A stretch of DNA of 64,000 nt from Erythrobacter crassostreae (GCF_019204045.1 NZ_JAGSPC010000001.1:1-64000); one strand, 5' to 3'; positions 17,855 to 27,330 are shown, counted from the stretch's first letter. Program-made: numbers and translations. The notes: generated by a model from the letters alone, not told the origin.

Positions 17855-20800
17855 ATGAAACGATCGTACAAAACAGCAGCGAGCACATCAGCCCTTGCGC
17901 TGGCGTTGAGCATGAGCGCTCAAGCCGCAGCGCAAGACACCCAAGTTGCTGAAAACGAATCCACCCTGGCAACTGAAACGACGCAGAATACGATCGTTGT
18001 CACGGGCAGTCGGATCGAGCGCACAATTGAGGAGAGCGCTGTACCGATCCAGATTTTGGGCGCGGAAGATATCGAGGAATCTGGTACGACCGACCTTGCT
18101 GAGGCAGTGCTGCAATTGCCCGGCGTTTCTGAATCAATCTCCCCCCAGAGCTCAAACAACCTAATTCAGACGAGCGGGCTCTCAACGATCAGCCTGCGCC
18201 GCCTTGGAGACGACCGCACGCTGGTCCTCATCAACGGCAAGCGCGCGGTTTCCAACTCGGGCAACTCGGACCGTGTCAGCCTCTCGACCCTCCCTGCCGG
18301 TTTTGTTGAGCGCACCGAAGTGCTCACAGGCGGTATGTCGGCGGTCTATGGTTCGGACGCGATTGCTGGCGTTGCCAACTTCATCCTCGAAGATGATTTT
18401 ACCGGGGTTCAACTTGATGGGCGTTTTTCCGCTCCTGAGGCAAGCGGCGGCGGAGAATTTCGCATCAATGCGCTCGCCGGGACCGAGTTTGCCGGCGGGC
18501 GGGGCTACGCCTTGCTTGGGGTTGAGTATCGCAACGAAAACGAAGTCTTTGCGGATTCATCGCGGCCACTGACTATCGCCGCCATCGAGTTCGACGACCC
18601 GATCCCGTCAACCGGTAGCGATGGCTGGACCAACGAAATCGATGCCCCCGGCTGTTTTGGTGTCGATACTGATCGTCATTGCTTGCTGCCGAGCTTCAGC
18701 AGTTCGACCCCCGGCGGTGTTTTTGAAGGAGATGCTTGGTTTGTCGGCGGCCAATGGTTCAACGACCAATCACTCCGCCCTGCAAACCGGCCTGCCGGAT
18801 CTGATTTTTACACGGATTTCGATGGCTGGAATTTCCGGCCGGGACGCTCAAACCTGCCTGAACGCGAAATTCTCAACATCGCGCTCACGACGTCTTTTGA
18901 ATTCTCTGATGCAGCGACCTTCTCTTTCACGGGTGCATACTCGGATGTGGACACCACCTACTTCACCGGCTTCGAAACGCTGAACAGTGGCGACCGGCTT
19001 GGCGATGGCACGACCATTGGGAATATGGCTGCGGATCATCCGTTCATTCCGCCAGAGGTGGAAGAGACGCGCAGCGGCAGCGTGAGCTACAACAGGCGCC
19101 TGATCGAATTGGGCGAACAGGGCCGCGTAAACGACCGCCGAACCTTCCGCCTTATCGCCGATGTTACGGGCGACCTTAGCGATACGCTGCGATATGAAGT
19201 ATTTGGCACATACGGACGGTTCAAGCAGGAGCAAAACAACCCCAATGAATACAACTTCCTAAACGCTCGCTTTGCTCTCGATATTGAGGATGATGGAAAC
19301 GGCGGCTTCCAATGCGTTGACGCAGATGCACGGGCCGATGGCTGCGTCCCGCTCGATATCTTTGGCGAAGGCACGATCAGCCAAGGTGCGGCAGATTACA
19401 TCCGCTACAACGGATATGGCGAGCAGGTCCGCCAGCAGTACACCGCTGGCGGATTTGTCTCAGGTACATTGTTCGACATGCCGGCGGGCGAGCTCAAGTT
19501 CGCAGCTGGCGTGGAATGGCGCCGTGAAAGCCAAAATACCGATGGCGATCCGGACGGTGACTTGTTTGCTGGCGTAAACGGCGTCCGTGACCTCAATGAC
19601 GGCGCGACACGTGACACACCAAACTTTGCGCCAGATAGCGATTTTGACGTCACATCCTTGGCGACCTTCCCCAGCGTCTCCGCAAGCTACGAGGTTGTCG
19701 AAGCATATGCGGAGGTCGACATCCCGGTGTTTGAAGGTTTCAATGTGCAGCTTGCTGGCCGGATTGGTGATTACAATACAGTCGGCACGATCTTCAGCTA
19801 CAATGCCGGCGCCGTTTGGAAGATAAACGATGATATTGGTCTGCGCGCCCAGTACTCGCGCTCACAGCGCGCACCGAACCTGACCGAAATCTTCTCGCCG
19901 CCGCGGCCTGATGCCGATGGCTTGTCTGATCCATGTGAAGGTCTGCTCCCTGATGGCACTGGTCTCACCGGAATCGTGGGCGACGGCGCTGAAAATGCCG
20001 ATCTGGCGATTGTCGCGGCCAATTGTCTTACCGAACCGGGCATCCAGGCGTTCTTTGCTGATCCAGACAATGCGGGCGATCCGTTCACTGATGATCAGAC
20101 CGGCACTCAAGGGCCCAACGCTGGTAATCCCAATGTGCAGGAGGAAACGGCCGACACGATCACAGCAGGGTTTGCGTTCACGCCGACCTTCATTCCGGGC
20201 CTGACGATCGTGGGCGATTATTACCGGATCAAGATCAAGGATGCGATCACGTCGATTTCAACACAAAATACTGTATCGCTCTGCTACTCAGCTGATGATT
20301 TTCCTAATAACAAGTTCTGCGATGTGATCACGCGTGACGGCGTTGGTGCAGTCACCGAGGTTATCAACTTCCAGGAAAATCTCGATACCGAAGTGGTATC
20401 CGGTTTTGATGCGCAGATACTTTACCGCTTCGAGCCCGAGTTCATACCTGGCCGCTTCGACATCGATTTCCGCTACGCGCATTATTTCGAGCAAGAGGTT
20501 TCCTTTGAGGGGATTGGCGGTGAAACAATCACGTCGTCGCCATTGGGGGAAATCGGCGACGCTGAGGATGAGTTCCGTCTGCGCCTTGGATACAGCGACG
20601 GCGGTTTCCGTCTGAGCTACACCGTCACCTATACTGGCGGCGGGGTCGACGATATTGCTCAAAACAGCAATCCGACAGATGATCGCTATTTCAAGGTTGG
20701 AGATCAGGACTTCCACCGGATCTACGTGCGCTACGATTTCGGCAATGGTGATCAATTCCGCATTTACGGCGGCGTGAACAATATCTTTGACGATTACGGC

Positions 20801-20908
20801 GCCTTTGTTCCGACAGGCCTGAACAATGGATCCAGCTACAACCTTTCAAACAGTCTAGCGGACGTTCTGGGCCGCGAGTTCTATGTGGGCGCACGGGTGC
20901 GCTTCTAG
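17855..20908 (+). CDS. TonB-dependent outer-membrane receptor
   Basis: 1,017 residues from ATG 17855, preceded by AGGGAGG; a longer frame to 17756 would hide the signal peptide (ends SAQAAAQD). A TonB box-like TIVVTGSRI follows, then the plug domain (SVPIQI...DLAEAVLQLPGV, LVLINGKR, AVYGSDAIAGVANFI) and a 22-strand-type barrel ending in VGARVRF. The plug sequence is of the large sphingomonad class often linked to peptide or glycan import. It is separated by 238 bases from the S51 gene, so it probably has its own promoter, and it is followed by an intrinsic terminator. Peptide import is inferred from the neighbourhood. Confidence 0.93.
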   Translation: MKRSYKTAASTSALALALSMSAQAAAQDTQVAENESTLATETTQNTIVVTGSRIERTIEESAVPIQILGAEDIEESGTTDLAEAVLQLPGVSESISPQSSNNLIQTSGLSTISLRRLGDDRTLVLINGKRAVSNSGNSDRVSLSTLPAGFVERTEVLTGGMSAVYGSDAIAGVANFILEDDFTGVQLDGRFSAPEASGGGEFRINALAGTEFAGGRGYALLGVEYRNENEVFADSSRPLTIAAIEFDDPIPSTGSDGWTNEIDAPGCFGVDTDRHCLLPSFSSSTPGGVFEGDAWFVGGQWFNDQSLRPANRPAGSDFYTDFDGWNFRPGRSNLPEREILNIALTTSFEFSDAATFSFTGAYSDVDTTYFTGFETLNSGDRLGDGTTIGNMAADHPFIPPEVEETRSGSVSYNRRLIELGEQGRVNDRRTFRLIADVTGDLSDTLRYEVFGTYGRFKQEQNNPNEYNFLNARFALDIEDDGNGGFQCVDADARADGCVPLDIFGEGTISQGAADYIRYNGYGEQVRQQYTAGGFVSGTLFDMPAGELKFAAGVEWRRESQNTDGDPDGDLFAGVNGVRDLNDGATRDTPNFAPDSDFDVTSLATFPSVSASYEVVEAYAEVDIPVFEGFNVQLAGRIGDYNTVGTIFSYNAGAVWKINDDIGLRAQYSRSQRAPNLTEIFSPPRPDADGLSDPCEGLLPDGTGLTGIVGDGAENADLAIVAANCLTEPGIQAFFADPDNAGDPFTDDQTGTQGPNAGNPNVQEETADTITAGFAFTPTFIPGLTIVGDYYRIKIKDAITSISTQNTVSLCYSADDFPNNKFCDVITRDGVGAVTEVINFQENLDTEVVSGFDAQILYRFEPEFIPGRFDIDFRYAHYFEQEVSFEGIGGETITSSPLGEIGDAEDEFRLRLGYSDGGFRLSYTVTYTGGGVDDIAQNSNPTDDRYFKVGDQDFHRIYVRYDFGNGDQFRIYGGVNNIFDDYGAFVPTGLNNGSSYNLSNSLADVLGREFYVGARVRF

Positions 20909-20930
20909 GTTACCGCTGTGCTGAACACGA

Positions 20931-20965
20931 AACACTCCGCTGGTCAGGGACTAGCGGGGTGTTTT
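20931..20965 (+). terminator. intrinsic terminator after the TonB receptor gene
   Basis: AACACTCCGCT pairs with AGCGGGGTGTT around a 9-base loop and runs into TTTT. It separates the receptor gene from the aspartate ammonia-lyase gene. Confidence 0.8.
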
Positions 20966-20996
20966 CATATTCTGACCTCATATTGGAGAAGCGCCG

Positions 20997-22379
20997 ATGG
21001 CTAAGCACACGCACATACGGCTTGAGTGCGATTTTCTTGGCGAAATATCGCTCCCTGCAAGTGCTTATTACGGCGTCGAAACAGCCCGCGCGCTTCAAAA
21101 TTTTCCGATAACCGGGATTGCTATCAAGCAAATGCCCGAACTGATCACAGCCTTGGCCTGGATCAAAAAAGCTGCTGCCCGGACGAATTCGTCTGCGGGC
21201 CTTTTGCAAGATGACGTCGCCGCTGCAATCGCACAGGCTTGTGATGAGATTCTGGGCGGACAAATGCGGGATCCCTTTGCAGTTGATGTGATCCAAGGCG
21301 GCGCTGGCACCTCTACAAACATGAATGCAAACGAAGTGATTGCTAACCGGGCAGGCGAGCTGCTGGGCGATCGGCCAGGCAGCTACAAGAAGGTCCACCC
21401 GAAAGATCATGTGAACATGGCGCAGTCGACCAACGACGTTTATGCATCAGCGATCCGCCTCACCATAGTTCAGCGCAATCAGCACCTCATTGATGCGCTG
21501 CGTGGCTGTGTTGCAATGTTCACCAAGAAGGCAGACGAGTTCGCGCACGTTCACAAGATTGGCCGAACGCAGTTGCAAGACGCAGTGCCTATGACGGTGG
21601 GGCAGGAAATGCGCGGATATGCGACCGCTTTGGGTGAAGATATCGAACGTCTCATTGAGATTGAGAGCCTGTTTCTCGAAATCAATATGGGCGGAACCGC
21701 AATCGGCACCTCAATCGGTGCAAGTGAATATTACCAGACGCATATCGTGCAAGAATTGGCCCGGGTTTCTGGCCTGCCTGTGGTCAGCGCGGCCGACAAG
21801 ATTGAGGCGAGCTGGGATACTGGGGCGTTCGTGCTCTACAGCGGTGTTCTGAAGCGTATCGCGACCAAGCTCAGCAAGATTGCCAACGATCTTCGCTTGC
21901 TGTCCAGCGGCCCTGTTGGCGGCTTCGGTGAACTAAGGCTTCCGCGCCGCCAGCCCGGCTCATCAATCATGCCTGGGAAGGTCAACCCCGTCATTCCCGA
22001 AGTGGTCAATCAGGCCTGTTTCCGGATATTTGGCGCTGATACGACGGTAACCTTCGCGGCAGAGTCAGGGCAGCTTCAACTCAACGCAATGGAACCCGTT
22101 ATCATCTGGTCGATCTATGAGAGCTCGACGGCATTGATCGCGGCGCTTGAGACCTTCGCCAAAAATTGCATCGGCGGGATTGAGGTTGATGAGCAGCGCT
22201 GCTCCGCTTTGTTATCAGCCAGCACTGCGCAGGTGACAGCGCTTTCGCCGATAATCGGTTATGCCAAGGCTGCGCGCGTTGCCGAAGCAATGACCGATCG
22301 CTCGCTGACGATTGAACAGGCCCTGCGTGAGACTGTGCCCGATCAAACAGAAACCGTTTTGGAAGAATTGCTCCGCTAG
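20997..22379 (+). CDS. aspA: aspartate ammonia-lyase
   Basis: 460 residues, the normal length for the aspartase/fumarase superfamily. It converts L-aspartate to fumarate and ammonia in the cytoplasm. Superfamily signatures are present: AQSTNDVYAS, GRTQLQDAVPMTVGQE (this TQLQDAVPM form matches aspartases, whereas fumarases have THLQDA) and the mobile loop GSSIMPGKVNP with its catalytic Ser. GGAGAAG precedes the ATG. It completes the chain of peptidases upstream by feeding aspartate carbon into the TCA cycle. A fumarase identity is the less likely alternative. Confidence 0.92.
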   Translation: MAKHTHIRLECDFLGEISLPASAYYGVETARALQNFPITGIAIKQMPELITALAWIKKAAARTNSSAGLLQDDVAAAIAQACDEILGGQMRDPFAVDVIQGGAGTSTNMNANEVIANRAGELLGDRPGSYKKVHPKDHVNMAQSTNDVYASAIRLTIVQRNQHLIDALRGCVAMFTKKADEFAHVHKIGRTQLQDAVPMTVGQEMRGYATALGEDIERLIEIESLFLEINMGGTAIGTSIGASEYYQTHIVQELARVSGLPVVSAADKIEASWDTGAFVLYSGVLKRIATKLSKIANDLRLLSSGPVGGFGELRLPRRQPGSSIMPGKVNPVIPEVVNQACFRIFGADTTVTFAAESGQLQLNAMEPVIIWSIYESSTALIAALETFAKNCIGGIEVDEQRCSALLSASTAQVTALSPIIGYAKAARVAEAMTDRSLTIEQALRETVPDQTETVLEELLR

Positions 22380-22445
22380 CCCGGAGCTGCACGGTCACCG
22401 AGCCGAGATGTGTGGGATTCTGTCAAACCTTAGAGGATTGAACTG

Positions 22446-23858
22446 ATGAATGGACTGGAAGCGACAAACGAGACCCAGGAGCCGGAGTTCGGCTCTCTGT
22501 CGGATCGCATCGCCGAGAAATGCGGCGAAGTCAGCGTCGGATCTTCGAATGTCGCTGGCTTGCTGCTGGGTGTCATTGAATCTTCTGATCTCCTTGGCGA
22601 GAAACGCGCGAACCTCATCGAAACATTTGAGACGCTGGAGCAAAATCAGCGCAAAGCGGCGGACGCGTCTGACGAAGCACGTGAGCTGTCCCGGCAGGGC
22701 AGTGAGAAACTGTCACAGAGTATCGGTCTGATCGGAACCGCGCTTACCGACATATCCTCCCTGCTCGAATTGGTGGGGACGCTCGAAAAGCATGTCATTG
22801 GTTTTACCGCTGCGCTGGAGCAGGTGCGCCATAGCACTAGCCAGATCGACCAGATCGCTGAGACAACCGGCATTCTTGCGCTCAACGCATCCATTGAAGC
22901 GGCCCGTGCAGGTGAAAAGGGCAATTCCTTTTCTGTCGTCGCCGCGGAAGTGAAGGGCTTGGCTGCGGATACGAGCAGAGCGACAGCTGAAATCAGTGCA
23001 ACAGTGGAGCAGTTTACCGGCGAGGCCCAGGAATTGATCGGGAATATCGAACTTGGTGCACGCACGAGTGAGAAGGCGCGAAATTCGGTCAGCCGGATTG
23101 AGACGACGGTGTCCGATGTGGTTCAGGTGTTTGACGAGGTCGATCGCAATAACGAGCAAATCACCCGCTCTACCGGCGCAATAAGCGGAGAAGTCGCGAC
23201 CGCGCGGCAGGTCATCGAGAGTTTCGAAGTGGCCTCAGCGAAGAACGGCGAAGATCTCGGATCGGCGCGCACGCTGGTGGGTGAGCTTGAGGTTGCAGCG
23301 AGCGAAATGTTCGATTCCGTGGTCAAAGCTGGTCTGTCACCCAAGGACAGCGAGATGGTCGACATGGCGCTGCTGAACCGCAAAAGGGTGGAGGACGTGA
23401 CCATGGCTGCCATCCAGTCTGGCGAACTCAGCGCAGAGGCCATGTTCGATACGCAATACGTCGAAATCGAAGGCTCAAATCCCGTCCGGTACCGAACCCG
23501 CTTCACGCAGTGGGCGGATCAGAACTGGCGTCCCCTCCTTGATGAAATGAAAGCGGCCCATGCTGCTGTATCTGCAACAGTCTGCAGCGACATGAATGGT
23601 TTCCTGCCCACTCACCGGACAGAGAGATCACGCGAGCCGACGGGCGATTCGGTGCATGATGATGCCTATTGCCGCAATGGCCGAATTTCTATTGGCCCGA
23701 TGACCAAAAAGGCGAAAGAGAGCAAGGGCGACTACCAGATGGCCGTTTATCGGCATGTCGGAGACGGCGCGTCCTACAAAATTGTCCGAAACGTCTACGT
23801 ACCGCTCATTATTGATGGGCAGCGCTGGGGCGATGTTGAGCTCGCCTACAGCCTTTAG
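22446..23858 (+). CDS. soluble methyl-accepting chemotaxis-type protein with C-terminal sensor region
   Basis: 470 residues with no membrane segment. Residues about 60-290 form the long antiparallel coiled coil of chemoreceptors; the hairpin tip is NASIEAARAGEKGNSFSVVA. The C-terminal part (about 320-470) is separate and ends in YVPLIIDGQRWGDVELAYSL, a pattern often found at the end of cytosolic receptors as a small sensory fold. No CheA/CheW genes are nearby. AGAGGAT precedes the ATG, 66 bases after the aspA stop, so co-transcription with aspA is likely. It may sense a metabolite of the aspartate pathway; that link is inferred from position only. Confidence 0.85.
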   Translation: MNGLEATNETQEPEFGSLSDRIAEKCGEVSVGSSNVAGLLLGVIESSDLLGEKRANLIETFETLEQNQRKAADASDEARELSRQGSEKLSQSIGLIGTALTDISSLLELVGTLEKHVIGFTAALEQVRHSTSQIDQIAETTGILALNASIEAARAGEKGNSFSVVAAEVKGLAADTSRATAEISATVEQFTGEAQELIGNIELGARTSEKARNSVSRIETTVSDVVQVFDEVDRNNEQITRSTGAISGEVATARQVIESFEVASAKNGEDLGSARTLVGELEVAASEMFDSVVKAGLSPKDSEMVDMALLNRKRVEDVTMAAIQSGELSAEAMFDTQYVEIEGSNPVRYRTRFTQWADQNWRPLLDEMKAAHAAVSATVCSDMNGFLPTHRTERSREPTGDSVHDDAYCRNGRISIGPMTKKAKESKGDYQMAVYRHVGDGASYKIVRNVYVPLIIDGQRWGDVELAYSL

Positions 23859-23896
23859 TCGAGCATCTAGCAACTGTACCTATACGTGTGATTGAG

Positions 23897-23928
23897 AAAG
23901 AAACGACGGCTCAAGCCTGTTTCTTTTT
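23897..23928 (+). terminator. intrinsic terminator after the chemoreceptor gene
   Basis: AAAGAAAC...GTTTCTTT arms enclose GGCT-CA-AGCC and run into T residues. It marks the right end of the aspartate locus before the mobile block. Confidence 0.75.
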
Positions 23929-24093
23929 CAGAGAGTTCTGGTCCCGAATTCGGGGCCCCATATCGCGCCTCCCAATCATATACTAGAACCATATTCATTC
24001 TCATGTTTGGCCGAAATGGCCTTGGAGAATGTCCGCTATTGTGCGCTAAAATATTGGATCGCTATGTCTGGGACTGGGGCGCATTCCCGACAT

Positions 24094-24651
24094 TCATTCC
24101 TTCACCGTCCACCACTCCGGCCAATTTACCTTGTGCGGCGTCCGGGTGGCCGCCCAGACCTCGCGCTGCTCTTCTTCGGTGAGCCGCTCTTCGCCAAGCC
24201 GCTCGAGCGCGGCCTCAACGATCCAAGGATTGAGCTCCCACCTCACTCGGGTTTCATCCTGCGGATATTTGAGTTTGGCAATGCCAAGGGTTTCGAGGAT
24301 TGCATCAACGCCGCTGGCGACTGATTTAAGTATGATCTTTGTTATCGGAGAGCCGCTGCGATCGCCCCTGGCCGCTCGAGCTCCTTCGATAGCCTCAAGC
24401 GATGCGCGCGCCGCGGCGCTGTCTCCCGCGAGCCCTTTCTGGGTCAGTTGTAGAAGGAATGCCTCGGCAGCCGTGACCCGGCGTTCGCGGCCCTCCTCGC
24501 GGATTGTGACCATCTGGCCAAGCACGCTGTCATAGGGAACTTCGCGGTGACGGTTTTTCGGCCGGCCGCGCGGATTGCCGGACTGCCCCTTACGGAACCG
24601 ATTTGCCTGTGGCGGTTGCCCGTATCCCGAAGGTTCTGGTGCGCTCATCAA
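24094..24651 (-). CDS. DUF5681 protein (copy 1)
   Basis: 185 residues. The N-terminal motif RFRKGQSGNPRGRPKNR is the DUF5681 signature, a basic stretch likely to contact nucleic acid. The remainder is helical and ends in an acidic, Trp-rich tail (WPEWWTVKE). Function is unknown; the family occurs in prophage-like regions beside ParB-type methyltransferases. The start codon overlaps the stop of the upstream DUF5681 gene by four bases. It is related to that neighbour over the KGQSGNP motif and the following 70 residues, so a tandem duplication is likely. Confidence 0.8.
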   Translation of the reverse strand: MMSAPEPSGYGQPPQANRFRKGQSGNPRGRPKNRHREVPYDSVLGQMVTIREEGRERRVTAAEAFLLQLTQKGLAGDSAAARASLEAIEGARAARGDRSGSPITKIILKSVASGVDAILETLGIAKLKYPQDETRVRWELNPWIVEAALERLGEERLTEEEQREVWAATRTPHKVNWPEWWTVKE

Positions 24652-25169
24652 CTATGACCTCGCGGCCAGCGGATCGTGTCAGCATCGAAGGTGAAGAACT
24701 TCATGTCGCCCACATCTTTTGCTGTAAATCTCTTGCTCTTCGCGCGGGTGAGAGCGGCCTGCGCAGCCCAAGCCATCAGTTTCCACCTGCTCGGCATAGC
24801 AGCTTCAGGTTCGGAAATGCCAAGGATGCGCATGGCTTCATTGGCATTTTGCGCGCCATGATGACCCTCCAATGCGATTGGAGTTGGCGGCGAGCCGTTT
24901 TTCTTAGCCAGCGCTGCCTCACGCTTTTCGATCATCTTCAGCACTTTACGGATCGCCATGCGCTTACCTGCAAACGCATCTTTGAGCGTTTGCTGCTGCA
25001 GCGCCTCCTCGACTGTCGCCTCGCGCTGCTTGCCATAGCGCGCCGTTATCAGCGTCTTATCGAGAATGATCTCGAACGCCGAGATGTTTGGGCGGCGCGG
25101 TTTTGGGGGCCTGCCTTTGGGATTGCCGGACTGGCCTTTGGTGAACCGAGTGCTTGCGCCCTTGCTCAT
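24648..25169 (-). CDS. DUF5681 protein (copy 2)
   Basis: 173 residues. It begins with RFTKGQSGNPKGRPPKPRRP, the DUF5681 signature, followed by a helical region (AFEIILDKTLITARYGKQRE...LKMIEKREAALAKK). It shares the layout of the 185-residue protein encoded just downstream. Its start overlaps the methyltransferase stop (ATGA), so all three minus-strand genes form one translationally coupled unit. A role in DNA recognition or packaging of the element can only be guessed from the basic motif and context. Confidence 0.8.
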   Translation of the reverse strand: MSKGASTRFTKGQSGNPKGRPPKPRRPNISAFEIILDKTLITARYGKQREATVEEALQQQTLKDAFAGKRMAIRKVLKMIEKREAALAKKNGSPPTPIALEGHHGAQNANEAMRILGISEPEAAMPSRWKLMAWAAQAALTRAKSKRFTAKDVGDMKFFTFDADTIRWPRGHS

Positions 25170-26488
25170 TCAGCAGCCTCCAGTTTGTCTCCGCCGTCAT
25201 TATCAGCGCGGTGGACCAGCTGCGGCTCCTTGCCAGTGATCTGCGTCCAGCGTGTCATCGCCACATCGACATAGGCTGGATCAATATCCAGACCGCGGAA
25301 GGCGCGGCCGACCCGCTCAGCAGCGATCAGGCTGGTGCCTGAGCCAAGGAAGATATCAAGCACCAGCTCGCCCTGCTTAGTCACATCGCAGATTGCATCG
25401 GCAACCATTGCAACAGGCTTGACCGTGGGGTGCAGCGCCAAGTCCTCACGCCGCGATCCGCGCATCGAGTTGACGCTAGGATAGTCCCAGACATTGGTAC
25501 GGTAACGGCCGTGCTTTCCAAGCTCGACTGTATTGGTGTGCGGCTCATCTCCAACCTTATAAACAAACACCATCTCGTGCTTGGAGCGGTAGAGCGACCC
25601 CATTCCGGCATTGCTTTTGTTCCAAACGCAGATGTTGAGGAGCTTGCCGTAAACTTCGCTGACCGACGCGGTGACATCATCCATGTGCCGCCAGTCCATG
25701 CAGACGAAGTGAACTGCGCCGTCACGCGATACTTGGGAGCAAGCGCCCAGCGTATCGGAGAGGAACGTGCGGAACTCGTTCTCGCTCATCTCGCCCGACG
25801 CCATCGCAAACTCGCGGTGGCGGCCAACCGCGTTGACGTGGCCATTGATCTTCACATTGTAGGGCGGATCGAGAAACGCGCAGTCAATCTGCGCATCTTC
25901 ACCGATAATCTGCTGAAGAAAGGCGGCATCGCGGCCATCGCCGCAGCCAATCCGGTGTTCGCCCAGCTGCCAGATATCGCCAAGGCGGGCGCGCGGCTCG
26001 GTAGGCACCTCAGGAATTACTTCATCATCAGGATCCGGGCTATCTGCAAGCACGACGTCAATCTCGCCTGAGCTAAATCCGGTCAGGCCCAGATCAATGT
26101 CGATCTCAGGCATGGACAGATCAGCCAGCTCTAGCTTCAGGATTTCCATATCCCAGCCTGCATTGAGCGCGATCTTGTTGTCCGCGAGCCGGAGGGCTTT
26201 TTTCTGAGCCTCGCTTAGATCATTAAGCTCAATGACGGGAACTTCAGCGAGCCCCATCTCTTTCGCGGCCCGCAATCGGCCATGGCCGGCAATCAGATTA
26301 CCCTTCGGATCGGCAAGGATCGGATTGGTAAAGCCGAACGCCTTTATCGACGCTGCAATTTGCTCAACCTGCTTCTTGGAATGCGTACGCGCATTGCGGG
26401 GATCAGGGATAAGGCTCGCGGCCGTCTTGTAGATGACTTTGAGCGGGCGATCGGCAGTGGGGGCTGCCTCTGTCGGGTTTGTGTTCAT
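25166..26488 (-). CDS. ParB N-terminal domain / DNA methyltransferase fusion
   Basis: 440 residues. Residues about 15-105 form a ParB/sulfiredoxin-like domain with the GHGRLRAAKEMG motif. Residues about 170-430 form an amino-methyltransferase: catalytic motif IV DPPYNV near 208-213 precedes the SAM-binding motif FLGSGT near 395, the beta-class order. DPPY is typical of N6-adenine or N4-cytosine methylation. Such fusions occur in prophages and integrated elements, often without a cognate restriction enzyme; none is seen here. It probably protects or marks element DNA. The target sequence cannot be read from the protein. Confidence 0.9.
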   Translation of the reverse strand: MNTNPTEAAPTADRPLKVIYKTAASLIPDPRNARTHSKKQVEQIAASIKAFGFTNPILADPKGNLIAGHGRLRAAKEMGLAEVPVIELNDLSEAQKKALRLADNKIALNAGWDMEILKLELADLSMPEIDIDLGLTGFSSGEIDVVLADSPDPDDEVIPEVPTEPRARLGDIWQLGEHRIGCGDGRDAAFLQQIIGEDAQIDCAFLDPPYNVKINGHVNAVGRHREFAMASGEMSENEFRTFLSDTLGACSQVSRDGAVHFVCMDWRHMDDVTASVSEVYGKLLNICVWNKSNAGMGSLYRSKHEMVFVYKVGDEPHTNTVELGKHGRYRTNVWDYPSVNSMRGSRREDLALHPTVKPVAMVADAICDVTKQGELVLDIFLGSGTSLIAAERVGRAFRGLDIDPAYVDVAMTRWTQITGKEPQLVHRADNDGGDKLEAAE

Positions 26489-26619
26489 GCAAGAAATCTA
26501 CAGGAACAAAACGGGTATCCAAAGAGGGTAAATATCAGATTCGATGCGAATTTCGGGCATAAACCGTTGATAACCTGAAGCTGCTGGACTTCGGCGCCGC
26601 TTCGAGCATTGCTGCGTGT

Positions 26620-26635
26620 GCCCGGCGAACCGGGC
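26620..26635. other. short perfect hairpin in the divergent gap of the element
   Basis: GCCCGG-CGAA-CCGGGC, a 6-base stem with a stable tetraloop, about 50 bases before the DUF3489 start. No T-run follows. It may be a leader structure or an operator. Confidence 0.4.
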
Positions 26636-26686
26636 TTTCACCGGTAGGGCCGCCAATCTGGCGCCCGCATCAACCGGAGAACACCC

Positions 26687-26911
26687 ATGACAACCAAGTC
26701 AAAAACCAAAACGCCCACGAAGCTCGATGCGCTCGAGAAGCTGCTTTTGCGCGCCAATGGCGCGGCTATTACCGACATGACGAAAGCGACTGGCTGGCAG
26801 CAGCATTCTGTACGCGGCGCAATGGCAGGTGCCCTCAAGAAACGCGGGCTGATCATTACATCGCAGAAAATCGGCGATGTGCGGCGTTACTCTGCTGAGA
26901 AAGCAGCATGA
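26687..26911 (+). CDS. DUF3489 protein
   Basis: 74 residues with a basic start (TTKSKTKTPTKLDALEKLL) and a small winged-helix-like body (GAAITDMTKATGWQQHSVRG, then LKKRGLIITSQK), the pattern of DUF3489. It is probably a small DNA-binding protein. It is the first gene of a unit whose next members are DUF2924 and a serine recombinase, a trio that recurs in alphaproteobacterial genomes. Its stop overlaps the DUF2924 start by four bases. Confidence 0.85.
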   Translation: MTTKSKTKTPTKLDALEKLLLRANGAAITDMTKATGWQQHSVRGAMAGALKKRGLIITSQKIGDVRRYSAEKAA

Positions 26912-27330
26912 GGGGTGATCAAAACGTCAGCAATACAGAGCAGCTTGTGCGCGAGATCGAAGGCATGGATCTTGAAACTTTGCGCGGGTTCTGGAGGCGG
27001 CGCTACGGCGCCCCTCCTACCCTGCGCTCCGTACCCATCATGCGCATGCTGCTTGGATGGCGGGTGCAAACCGAGACTTACGGCGGGCTCAATGCTGATA
27101 CCCGCAAGGCGCTGGCCCGCACCGGCTCGCCGCAACCTGAGGGGCGCCGGCTTGGCGTTGGCGCGGTTCTCACCCGAAGCTGGAAGGGTAATGAGGTAAA
27201 AGTTGTAGTCGAGGAAAAGGGGTTCTGCTGGGAAAGTGAGCTGTATCCCAGTCTCTCAGCTGCAGCGACCGCAATTGCCGGAAGCAGATGGAACGGGCCG
27301 CGCTTCTTTGGACTGCGAGATGCAGCATGA
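26908..27330 (+). CDS. DUF2924 protein
   Basis: 140 residues matching the DUF2924 pattern: REIEGMDLETLRGFWRRRYG near the start, then MRMLLGWRVQTETYGGL, and GAVLTRSWKGNEVKVVVEEK followed by SLSAAATAIAGSRWNGPRFF at the end. The second half resembles a small beta module seen in phage and recombinase-associated proteins. Function is unknown; it is likely an accessory to the recombinase. It overlaps both neighbours by four bases, which argues for fixed stoichiometry with DUF3489 and the recombinase. Confidence 0.85.
   Translation: MRGDQNVSNTEQLVREIEGMDLETLRGFWRRRYGAPPTLRSVPIMRMLLGWRVQTETYGGLNADTRKALARTGSPQPEGRRLGVGAVLTRSWKGNEVKVVVEEKGFCWESELYPSLSAAATAIAGSRWNGPRFFGLRDAA

Noticed and set aside
23880-24093. 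Second attachment site matching the tRNA-Ser 3' end
   Set aside because: No copy of the tRNA end was found left of the element; the only structure there is a terminator.
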